DNA from: Undaria pinnatifida
Lineage: Eukaryota > Sar > Phaeophyceae > Laminariales > Alariaceae
DNA: 64,000 bases
Assembly: GCA_012845835.1 (NCBI GenBank)
Contig: JABAKD010000014.1
Span: 1,728,501 to 1,792,500 of the forward strand
Direction: 5' to 3'
Position 1 is the first letter of the stretch, and each line of letters starts with the position of its first letter. Of this stretch, positions 55,399 through 64,000 are shown piece after piece. The translations under genes and the position numbers were made by a program. The notes below the pieces were generated by a model, which saw only the letters and a program-made list of their open reading frames with translations, did no database searches and was not told the origin of the DNA.

Positions 55399-56570
55399 GA
55401 GGACTCACCGCGCCTTAGTTAACGTGCGGCGCGTTTCTTAGAAACGAGTGCTTTGGCGGCCGGGCGACAGTATCACCCCCCTCCCCCCTTGTTCCTCTTC
55501 TCTTTGACAAAGAATGTCGAGAGCTTGAAATGACGGACCGCGCGTTGCAAATAGAGTGCACACGACGGCGCGGTGCATACTATTAACGCGACGACGAGAG
55601 GAACCTCATTTTTATAGCGCACGGTTTTTGTTGCCGTTGGCGTTGCTGTGGTGTTGGGGTGGTGTTAGCATTAGCGTTTGTGTTGGCCTTGGCATGGCGG
55701 TATTAGCGTTGGTCTTGGCGTTATCGCGTTAGACCCTAGCGTTGGCGTTGACGGTAGCGTTAACGGTAACGTTGACGGTAACATTGACGGTAAGGTGGAC
55801 GTGCTGTTAGCTTTGACGTTTGGGTTGGTGTTGGCGTTGGGGTGCGTTAGGGTTAGGGTTGACGTTAACACCGGCGTTGGCGTTAGCGTCGCTCCAGCAC
55901 CAGCGCCAGGGTTGTCGCAAGGCTTCGTCTTGGCGCTCCTTGCTTTAGATGCGACCGCAATCGCGACGAGGCGCACCGCGACAAATTGTCCCTTCGCTAG
56001 GGGGAGGGGATTTTGGTGGCGTTTTTTTTGTCGTTCCAAAGATGGAGTATGTAAGCAACATCGGCATTTCCAAGGGGTGACAACTTGTGTTGCCGAGGGG
56101 TTGATAGCAGTGGAGCGATATAATATACGAACATGAAATACATCATGAATTTGATTCTTCGCGGAAAGGGCGGCATCTCGTTGCTCTGATTTTTTTTATC
56201 ATCCTTACCCCGCCCATGTGGCGGTGGTGGTGTTGCAGGATTCGAAATGGCGACAACCCCACTTAATTGCTCATTTGCCGGCTAAAATTGTGTACAGTAA
56301 GCGCACGAGGTATACGAAGCGGCGTTCTTTTTGGGAAGGACGCACATGCATTTCATGCGGACGAAGTGTGCTCCACCACCATATCCGATGCGGAGCGAGC
56401 ATCCAACAATACGTCAATCATAACGTCGAACCGGATGTAAGGCATGTGTGTGTTTTGAGTGCAACGGGTGGATTGCACGGCACGCGAGCAGCGTGAGCAT
56501 GATATTATACTGTAGTTGTACTACTATTTGCAACCTTTGTCGATAGAGACCGCACATATGTCGTATTTTA
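55399..56570. other. NOP58 3' flank, intergenic
   Basis: No further gene is recognised. Frames of 90-150 codons occur on both strands but overlap the GTTGGC repeat or have no motif. The NOP58 3' UTR and poly(A) site should lie in the first few hundred bases; no AATAAA signal is obvious. Confidence 0.4.
55640..55895. repeat. GTTGGC/GTTAGC/GTTGAC hexamer array
   Basis: Degenerate hexamers GTTGGC, GTTAGC, GTTGAC and GGTAAC cover about 250 bp. The GC-rich units give spurious Val/Asp/Gly frames on + and Thr/Leu/Pro frames on the minus strand. Confidence 0.75.
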
Positions 56571-56702
56571 GGCCGTTTGGCCTACGACCCTTCGCCTTCT
56601 CATGCTCTAGCCACACACTACCTGGTACCCCTGGTATCGAACTCCACATGCAGACAGAGGAAGACGAGACGAAACGCCCCGCCTCCGAAGCCTCCGAAGC
56701 AG

Positions 56703-57150
56703 CAGAGTTTCGTAACGGCGAGGGAGTCCCAAGACACGATAGTCATTCCTCGCGCCAGTACATTTTTCGGCATCGATCCTGTTGTCTTCGGCGCTCGACG
56801 CTTGCGGGGTGCCGATGAACCACACCAAAAATAGCAATGTAGTCTAGTCATCGGGCTCCCGGCTGCTGCGGCGGCGGGTATGGCTATATAGCCGGGACTA
56901 AAGACTGGGGTGGTTTCGTAACGGCCAGGAAGTCCCTAGACCCGATAGGCATTCCTCGCGCAAGTACTTTGTTCGGCATCGATCCTGTTATCTTCGGTAC
57001 TCGATACTTACGAGGTGCCGATGAACCACACCGAACATGTCAATGCCGTCATCGCCCCCCCCCGGCTGATGCTGCAGCGGGTATGGCTATATTTTATAAA
57101 TGAAAAATGCACTTTTGGGTGTGGCTACGTATGCACAGCAGGGGGCTAAA
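56703..57150 (+). repeat. Two-copy tandem repeat (~208 bp) with a shared open frame
   Basis: GTTTCGTAACGGC...GAGG/AGGAAGTCCC...AGACACGATAG, CATTCCTCGCGC, TTCGGCATCGATCCTGTT and GGTGCCGATGAACCACACC occur at 56706-56830 and again at 56916-57034. One frame is open across both: FVTARESQDTIVIPRAST then FFGIDPVVFGARRLRGADEP, against FVTARKSLDPIGIPRAST then LFGIDPVIFGTRYLRGADEP. The first copy continues a frame open from about 56577 and ends at a stop at 56832-56834. I do not recognise the peptide. Confidence 0.6.
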
Positions 57151-58842
57151 AACTGAGGTGGCGCAAGACTGGTCGGGTGGTTGCGGTGACTCCAGCGCGG
57201 GTAAGCGCAAGAGAGGACGGCGAGAGGACTACCGAGAACAGGAGCTCTCAGACAAACGGGCAGACCCTATCATCAGCAGCAATAGTCTAATTGATCACCA
57301 ATATAATTCAGAGTTCACCTTTTCGTGCACATCGTTCAGAGAGTCCTGACATGATCCTCACGGGGCATCACAGTCTTGCTCTCTCCTGCTCGGCATCCGA
57401 AAGATCAGGGATGTCAGTTGGCCGCCTCAATCTTAAATGGCGCCGTCGGGTCCTGTTTGATCTTCCTGCTCTCGGGCAGGCAGGCGGGCAGACCGCATCA
57501 TCAAACCGCATTGTTCCCGTCAGTTATTCTGCTGCCGAGTGCGATGGTTCACTCCATCCACGTTCGTTCTTTGCCCCCAGCATCACCGGCAACCGCGTTT
57601 TTGGTAGATAGGTACAGGCGAGACCGGATGAGGAGGTGAACTCTACTAATATTGTAGAACACACCTTCCGGCCTTCATGTAGCTATCAAGTTTGTTTGAC
57701 GGTCATGAGGTAAAAAAACTAATTACAATTCGCCTTTTCTTCTGGCCCTCAGCCTACGACAAGTGCAGTGTATCAGGTATCAGGTAGGCATTACGTGGTG
57801 AGGTGAAGCTGGAAGCGAAAACCGTGGAGTGAGCCATAATAAGATTAAATTGCCGTCGTCGTACCCAGCAGGAAAACAACTGGAGAGAACACTCTGTGTT
57901 GTCATCGTTCTATGTACTCATCATCTAATAAAATAGTCCGCCCCACGGGGACACAGATCACAGGACAGGCTCCAAAGGTGGGGAATTAATTGCACCCACA
58001 CTCGACAACGCATGCATGCTGAAAGCGGTGCGTTGTCGGGTGGGATCGCAGAAAAGCCAGCAGAGCACCTGTAGTAGCATGCACGAGAGGCACCGCCAGG
58101 CCCCAGGAACTGACTGGTGGTGGTGGTGGTGGTAGCTGGCTGGCGGCAGTGAGGAGTGTATAACTCCCACGGGCTAGATGTCAAGTGAACAATGATGATG
58201 ATCATCATCAATCGCCAACTGGCGTATCCTGAGATATTGGGCGAGATCTTGAACTTTAGAAAGGTTTTCGCCTCTTCACATGTCATGCCATTGAAGCAGA
58301 GCTCCGACCTATCCCAGATCCCAGAGACCAGAGCCCCAGACAGAGAGAGGTAGATGTTGAATACTTGACAAGTGTTTTGAACCACCTTGTGAGCTGTGTT
58401 GTTTGTGAGCTTGGTGCTTGGTGACGTCGCTCACTACGATGCGCACCTGGTTGTTGTACTCGTACAGGCTCTCAAGATCCATACACAAGGCCCGCGGTCT
58501 GCGCAATCTTGATCTTGTCTCGATTGAGATCCAATACCCCAACGGCCATCTTGTTTGACTGTTTGGCGAACGAAACAAACCTCGCTGTTGCGGGGGAAGT
58601 ATGTATATTTTTCCCGCGGTGTAGCACGGATGTTTTTACCTGGAACTCCATGGGAACTATGGTGAGATACACGATTGTGGACTTAAATGTAAGGGATACT
58701 TCAATATTAATATGAATATAAAACGGTTCTTAAACTGTTTCACGTCCATAGTGGTTCGTGTATCAGGTGTCGTCAGATTACACCACAGCAGTCAGTGTGC
58801 TGCGCTCTGGTTGTACAGGGCAGACATAGTACACATCAAGCC
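57151..58842. other. Intergenic stretch before the DUF4336 gene
   Basis: No gene is recognised. A minus-strand frame around 58309-58672 contains CAG|GTGCGC and CAG|GTAAAA donor-like sites and short peptides (SLYEYNNQ, MAVGVLDLNRDKIKIAQ) but cannot be assembled into a family. A GGT trinucleotide run (about 58109-58132) and an ATCATC palindromic stretch (58192-58210) are present. Confidence 0.4.
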
Positions 58843-61800
58843 ATGCGGCTATGCATACTCGTAGCTCCGTTATTGGTGTTCCTTGGGATGTCTACAGCGT
58901 TTGTCTCGAGCCCAGGCGGAATGGGTAGACACAGCAGTGCGAGGACTCATGAAGTGCAACATGATCAGCGTCATTATGCTGGCTGCAGCCGTCGGTGAGA
59001 GGAATTAATGCCTGCTGCTTGCTGCTTGCATCGTAGTACAGGAGGGTATTCGCTAGGCTCGCTACTTATTGTGTAGGTGATCTCAACGGCAACTCAGTTC
59101 GGCCTGCGCCCTGCCGATGTTATCAGCGGATGGTCTGTTTTCGTGTGAAGTATGGCGAACAGCTCGAAGACAGATCACATTTTTTTGCATACGAGGTACC
59201 TTTGCTCTTTTTTCTCCTTCCCCCTCCCTCTCTAGACACATCATACTAAGGCCCGGTGTCACTAAAACAGGGCTATTCTCCCCTGTCCTCACTGCGGTAC
59301 GCGCCTTCATATATATCGCGAGGGTAATCCAGCACTTTCTTCCGTCGTCGACTCCCGGCGAACTGTGCTTACCCACGGTATAACGCGCTCTCGACAGTTG
59401 GTAATCTCTATAAAATAAACATCTCAACATCTCCATACATACCGAGATTAGAACTCCTGACTTGTGATAAGCATGTAACGTACCTGGTACGGCTTTGTCC
59501 GAATACTTATGATGTTACAGTAGTCCTAGGAGTACGTATAGCAATACCTGAATCAGAGAGCAGCCCCATGCGCGCTCCTTGAAGAGGGAAAGATATATTA
59601 TAAAAAATGAAAATACACTCCAGCTGTGAGATCGAAGATTTCGTCGAAACTCATCTTTGCAAGCTGTGTGTGATACTCCGATCGCGCGCATTACGAGTTG
59701 TGTCTGATGCATGACCTTCCTTGTTCAGCTGCTGCTTGAGCCCCCAAACTGACTCGGTCATAGCCGAATGTACGGCTTGTTGTTTGTTTTTATTTAGGCT
59801 TCGAACGGCACGTGACCTTGCGGTTATTCGTCTCACGGTTACCTATCGGTTTCGCGGTTGTCTGCTTGACGGCTGTCGGTTTCATAGATATCGGTTTCAC
59901 GGTCATCTGTTTCACGGTAATCGGTTTCACCGCTATCCGCTGTCGGTTTTACGCGGTATTGGCAGTAACCAAGGTGCCAAGCTTTACACCAGGGGTATAA
60001 AACGGAACGATGTTGGCGTTGATGTTGCTGTTTTTTCTTGTTCTTGTTCTTGTTCTTGTTCTTGTTCTTGTTCTTGTTCTTTTTCTTGTTCTTGTTCTTG
60101 TTCTTGTTCTTTTCTTGTTCTTGTTCTTGTTCTTGTTCTTGTTCTTGTTCTTGTTCTTGTTCTTGTTCTTGTTCTTGTTCCTCGTTTTTGTTCTTGTCCT
60201 GGTCTTTTTCCTTGCCCTTGTTGTTGTTATTGTCCTTGTTCTGGTTCTTGTCCTTGTCCTTGTCCTTGTCCTTGTCCATGTTCTTGTTCTTGTGCTTGTG
60301 CTTGTTCTCGTTCTTGTTGTCGTTGTCGTTGTCGTTGTCGTTGCCGTTGTGTTGTTGATGTTGTTGTCCGTCTTGGTGTCTTGCGAGGGTTGGTGTGGCC
60401 TTGCGGATTCACCACCTGGAGCTTTTTGGCCTCGGTTTTCGGGAAGGGTGGCGGGGGGGGGGATGCCACAATGGGCGAAAGGCGTTGTCTTGTGCCGCGT
60501 CAGGCTGCACTCGTCGCGCTTGAATACTCCTAGTTATTAGTAGAGTGGCGAATTAATAACCAACTAACTGGCCAACGGCAGCCTTTGTTGGTAAACACCA
60601 CACGTTGAACTAAAAAACTGATAGTCCGATCCAAAAACGCAGAAGCCCGGAAATATAGCACACAACGAACTACCGGTGGTAAGTATTAATATTCGTCGTT
60701 TTATCAGCCAACTCATAAGTTTCGGTGCTGGCCGGACGGCTTTGAACAAGGTATCGCGGGCGGCGCAACGCTGGCGGGAGTTGCCTGTCGGCCAGCGCTG
60801 CCGAACCGCAACAAAAGGGCCCCGAGGCACGCAAGCTCAACCCGTTGGAGACCATCATCAAGGTCTACACGGAGGCCTCGAAGCGAACGGATGCCAGGCC
60901 CGACCGACAGTACCCCTTCTTCACGGGGCTGCCTCTCAAGCCCTATTTTGACAGGTGATGACGCGCTTTGCGTTCGAGATTCCCTGTGTTTCTTTTAGTG
61001 CGGTTTTGTGTGATGAGTGCTTTGAGCCCCAAAATACAACTAGTTACATGCCGTCATGTGAGCCTATACTGTAAGTTGTTGGTATTTTGATTGATGGTGG
61101 CGTTTCGTTGCCAAGAAGAGCGGGTGCATGCTGCCATCGCCAGTTTTCGGAAGTTCCCTGTTTGCTCGCGGACTGCTTTCCTCCACTGCATGTTTCCCGA
61201 CCTGTCGAGCCGGCCGATCTCCCTTCAACACTTCTGGAGTGGCCGGTGGCCGATTCTTTTTGTACGTTGTTGACCGACCGGCTTCCCTTGTGGCTAGAGC
61301 TGAAGGTTTGCTGACTGTAACTCACGGACTAGTTTTTAATTGATTAAATGTCGCAGTTGGCGGCACGCGGCAATTTGCGGAAACCTGCGTACTTGATTTA
61401 ACTGGCGCCTTTGTGACTCCACGTCTGTTTTTTTGTTTATTGTGAACGTTATAATATTTCGGTTTGCTGGCGTTCGTCGCCACCCAGCTAGAAGCTAGTC
61501 GATAACTCTATTATAGTAAGATCACGGTCCCACCTTGTCTGTTTTGTCTTGCATGCCGCAGGAAAACGCTACGCACGGAAGAACTCCCCGGCACCATGTG
61601 GGCCTTCGAGCAGGTTCGAGCATGCCGCGGTAACGTATGTATGAGCAGGCGGCGTATGTGACCGGATTTGCTGTTCTGTGACTGGTGAGCAAGGCCCCAG
61701 GGGTGTTGGTATATTTTTTATTGTCTAGCCGTGTAACGACCTCGCAACACAGTCCCTCTGAAAAAAATGGGTTCATCCCTATCGAAGCATGCGTAACACC

Positions 61801-63717
61801 TTAACACGACCCCTCGTTGGGTGTCATTTTGTTTTTACAGCCGCAGGAATTTTTTAACGTGTCCGTGAATATCCGGATGACGGCGGTGAGGCTGGAAGAG
61901 GGCGGTCTGTGGATTCACGCGCCGGTCGCACCCACTGAAGAGTGCGTTCGCTTGGTGGAGGAGCTCGGGGAGGAGGTTCGCTATATCGTGCTTCCGACCA
62001 CCGCGGTGAGAGTGCTGACATAAAACTACTTTGTACCCCAGCGAGAGCCCAACCGTTGTAGTCTCTGCCGTCAAGGGCAGTACCACTAAAATGGCGCTCA
62101 TCGTTTTGAAGCTTCAGAGAGAAAAAATGACGAAAGTAAATGACGTTTACAATATCGACCACCGGGGCGGCCTCGAAAGTGAAATGTACGGAATTGTTCG
62201 GCATACGCGCAGCATGGTGACAATCGCGATGCTGCCCACGTTTCCCAGATGTTGTATTTAATCGCTATGCGTGGGTCCCTCAAGGGTTTATTGAATCGAC
62301 GCACGATGCAGCTCGCTGTGGAAGTAATGTGTTGAGCATAACCCTTCTGCTAGTGAAAAGTGTACCTACTGTACTGTAACTCTATTTCCAAGTATGTTAG
62401 TACACCAAACGTGAGTGCTGCTCTAAATTCGTGAAGCCATATTTTCGTAGTTTTATGTATTCGCCGAAGGACTAAAGCAAAAACTTTGGCGTCGCCCTCA
62501 CTTTCACGCATCGTGTTCCCCGCCTCCCCCCGTTCTTTTTTTTTCGCTTTTTATGATCGTATTGTTGTCAGTTTGAGCACAAGGTGTACGTGAAACCCTT
62601 CAGCGACAGGTTTCCCCGGGCGAAGGTGTACGTTTGTCCCGGGCAGTGGTCGTGGCCGGTTAACCTTCCGCCGAGATTTAGGGTGGACGGCACTCTCTGC
62701 GAAGGTGATAGACCCGTGCTACGATAGGTGCAACACTTTTCACCGAAAAGGTTTCTGGCAGACAGGGCTCTTCAGTTGCACTAACATATTACCCAGTATT
62801 ATTAATGAACTACGACATACCACTTTTTGAGTTTACGGTATTATGTGTGTGTGTTTTTTTTTGCGTACCTAGGCCGTGGGATTCTTCATCGGGGTAGGCG
62901 TTACTCGTTTCTCAGTCTCAGGTTTCGGGTGAGGTATGACGTATTCCTTGAGGTCCTCAAATCAGAAGCCTTCGACACATTAATATGCAGCTCTACCGTA
63001 CCATGCGTCTGATCGGTCCTCATAGGTACCGCTGGTGGCGTTCGGTCCTCGTAGGTTTGCTCTGCAGGTGCTGAATTGGGCTGTTTGTTTTGTACGTGAA
63101 CTCTCAGAGACTGAGAATGTTCGGGTCCCACTGGTCGCGCGTGTTCCCAGCGTCGCTAAACTGATACGTGTCATCTTCTAACCCGTTTACCAGTGCGAGT
63201 AGTGTGAGCGCGCAGCAAGACGAGTAGGGTCATGCTGTGCACGGGCCGTGCAGCTCTTTGCGTTGTCATAATGCGGAGATCAGTTGTTTACAGGATGAAA
63301 TGAAGTACTAAAGAAAGGTCACCGTATCCACCTTTCAGCCGAGCTCTTCTATGTGATGTCTGTGTTGGTGTGAGCCTCTGGGGCGTGTAGCCCAGGCGAA
63401 CAAAGAACCTTCATGAACGAAAATTACAAGAGAAGGTGGGGTTCCCCCCCTCCCATTTTTTCGTGTTTTGTTTTCGTCCTATGAGCAACTGATCTCCGTA
63501 ATAGCTCGGGGAGCAATTGTACCACCCCCGAACCAAGAAGTGACCGCTGTTGTGATAACCACTTTATGCAGCCATTTTCACTCTATAGCATCATGAAGTG
63601 CCAACAGCGTAACCGATTGCGTTTCTGCTCTGTTCAGGAGAGCGAGCTCCGTGGGAGGATGAGATCGAGTGCAAGCTCTTTTCTCCGCCAATAGGTGGCG
63701 TTGGACCATCCAATGAG
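58843..63717 (+). CDS. DUF4336 family protein with probable plastid-targeting start (3' end outside the window)
   Basis: Exons: 58843-58994; one starting at 60751 or 60796 and ending 60954; 61562-61613; 61841-62005; 62572-62704; 63638-63717; then past the right edge. Phases agree at every junction. The first exon reads MRLCILVAPLLVFLGMSTAF then VSS, a signal peptide whose cleavage region resembles the ASAFAP motif of heterokont plastid proteins. The body matches DUF4336: KLNPLETIIKVYTEAS, YPFFTGLPLKPYFDRKTLRT, ELPGTMWAFEQ, NVSVNIRMTAVRLEEGGLW, IHAPVAPTEECVRLVEEL, RYIVLPTTAFEHKVYVKPF, WSWPVNLPP and IGGVGPSNE. The family has no established reaction. Exon 4 could also start at 61847 because two AGs lie six bases apart. 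The link of exon 1 to the rest spans a 1.8-kb repeat-filled intron and rests on phase and targeting logic. Confidence 0.8.
59185..59450 (-). mobile_element. SINE-related copy in intron 1 of the DUF4336 gene
   Basis: CTCCTTCCCCCTCCCTCTCT, GGGCTATTCTCCCCTGTCCT, CTGCGGTACGCGCCTTCATA, CGCGAGGGTAATCCAGCACT and TCTTCCGTCGTCGACTC match, block for block, the SINE at 45150-45475. Orientation is the same. The tRNA-like head is weak here. Confidence 0.5.
59595..59710 (+). repeat. Element A fragment
   Basis: TATTATAAAAAATGAAAATA, CACTCCAGCTGTGAGATCGA, AGATTTCGTCGAAACTCATC, TTTGCAAGCTGTGTGTGATA and CTCCGATCGCGCGCATTACG are nearly identical to the copy at 3700-3800. The copy stops abruptly at about 59705, so only the 5' third of the element is present. 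Confidence 0.75.
59812..59965. repeat. TCGGTTTCACGGT short tandem array
   Basis: Degenerate 15-18-bp units such as TATCGGTTTCACGGTCATC, TGTTTCACGGTAATC and CGGTTTCACCGCTATC occur about eight times. The core ACGGTTTTCGG/TTTCACGGT recalls the ACGGTA arrays at 17 kb. Confidence 0.6.
60034..60350. repeat. (TTCTTG)n hexanucleotide array grading into (CTTGTC)n and (GTTGTC)n
   Basis: About 25 near-perfect TTCTTG/TTGTTC hexamers are followed by CTTGTCCTTGTC and GTTGTCGTTGTC runs. The array lies in intron 1 of the DUF4336 gene. It produces long artefactual frames (Leu/Val/Phe, Cys/Ser or Lys/Asn/Asp/Gln). Confidence 0.9.
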
Positions 63718-64000
63718 GTGTGACTGCAGTAGTAGTGCTTGTTCGAAAACCTTTAGTATGTTTTTGCGAAACACAACGGTGTTATCAATTGCAATGTTCG
63801 TAGGTTTGTTTGTTTTATACTCTGTATCACGATGTGCTTTTCGTGGCCTCGATTGTGTGTGCAGGGGGAGAGGCACAACCGTTTACCCTGAAGGAGTAGA
63901 AGCACAACCACTTACCCTGCCCATCCCTCTGCCCTAGCCAATCGTCGTGTTTTTGGTTTTTGGCGCTCACGCTGCACGTTGTCTCGGATGGCAAAAACAG
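63718..64000 (+). other. Intron of the DUF4336 gene, cut by the window edge
   Basis: It begins GAG|GTGTGA at 63717/63718. An AG at 63863-63864 (TGTGTGCAG) would lead to a frame that stops after a few codons, so the next exon, expected to begin near VAFFH of the family, must lie beyond the window. Confidence 0.6.

Noticed and set aside
55640-56136. 152-codon plus-strand frame with Gly/Val/Asp pattern
   Set aside because: Most of it is the GTTGGC hexamer array, with nothing conserved after the array.
60010-60540. Long Leu/Val/Phe-rich frames, and Lys/Asn/Asp frames on the other strand
   Set aside because: They are products of the TTCTTG hexamer array, which is open in all frames.

Overview
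This window looks like nuclear DNA of an intron-rich, moderately GC-rich stramenopile, most likely a brown alga of the Ectocarpus type. The case rests on small exons split by large repeat-filled introns, plentiful CAG/CTG and G-run simple sequence, and a protein start with a hydrophobic signal followed by an STAFV motif, the heterokont plastid-targeting layout. The organism is inferred. There are no operons, bacterial signals or CRISPR arrays. Five protein genes can be supported, and most of the rest is repeat.

From left to right: 1-4.6 kb is non-coding and made of degenerate tandem and dispersed repeats. An aspartyl/asparaginyl beta-hydroxylase gene (+) occupies about 4.6-6.8 kb. An unrecognised gene (+) runs through about 16.5-28.3 kb, perhaps starting at 8.77 kb. 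It encodes a Cys/His-containing N-terminal part, a Lys/Ala-rich middle and a Glu/Arg-rich coiled coil. A 5'-truncated LINE lies at 14.5-15.4 kb. The stretch 28.3-36.8 kb holds minisatellites, MITE-like elements and dispersed repeats. A class B (Sis1/DNAJB-like) J-domain co-chaperone gene lies on the minus strand at 36.8-41.3 kb. NOP58, the box C/D snoRNP core protein, has 13 exons (+) from 43.3 to 55.4 kb and looks complete. One of its introns holds a tandem TRIM-type miniature LTR element. A DUF4336 gene (+) with a likely plastid-targeting first exon runs from 58.8 kb off the right edge.

The genes do not form a pathway. NOP58 (snoRNP assembly) and the J-domain protein (chaperone) are housekeeping genes. 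The hydroxylase is probably secretory and the DUF4336 protein probably plastidial.

The strongest unexplained signal is a recurrent 'exon-edge echo'. Across three of the genes, a short piece spanning one exon boundary (exon end plus splice donor, or acceptor plus exon start) is repeated once or several times in the neighbouring intron or 3' flank, in different stages of decay. It is seen at two boundaries in NOP58, three in the J-domain gene or its neighbourhood counting its degenerate third copies, and four in the unrecognised gene. NOP58, and all resolved junctions of the unrecognised gene, also use only phase-0 introns. Together these suggest local tandem duplication as a continuing source of intron growth, and perhaps of new introns, in this genome.
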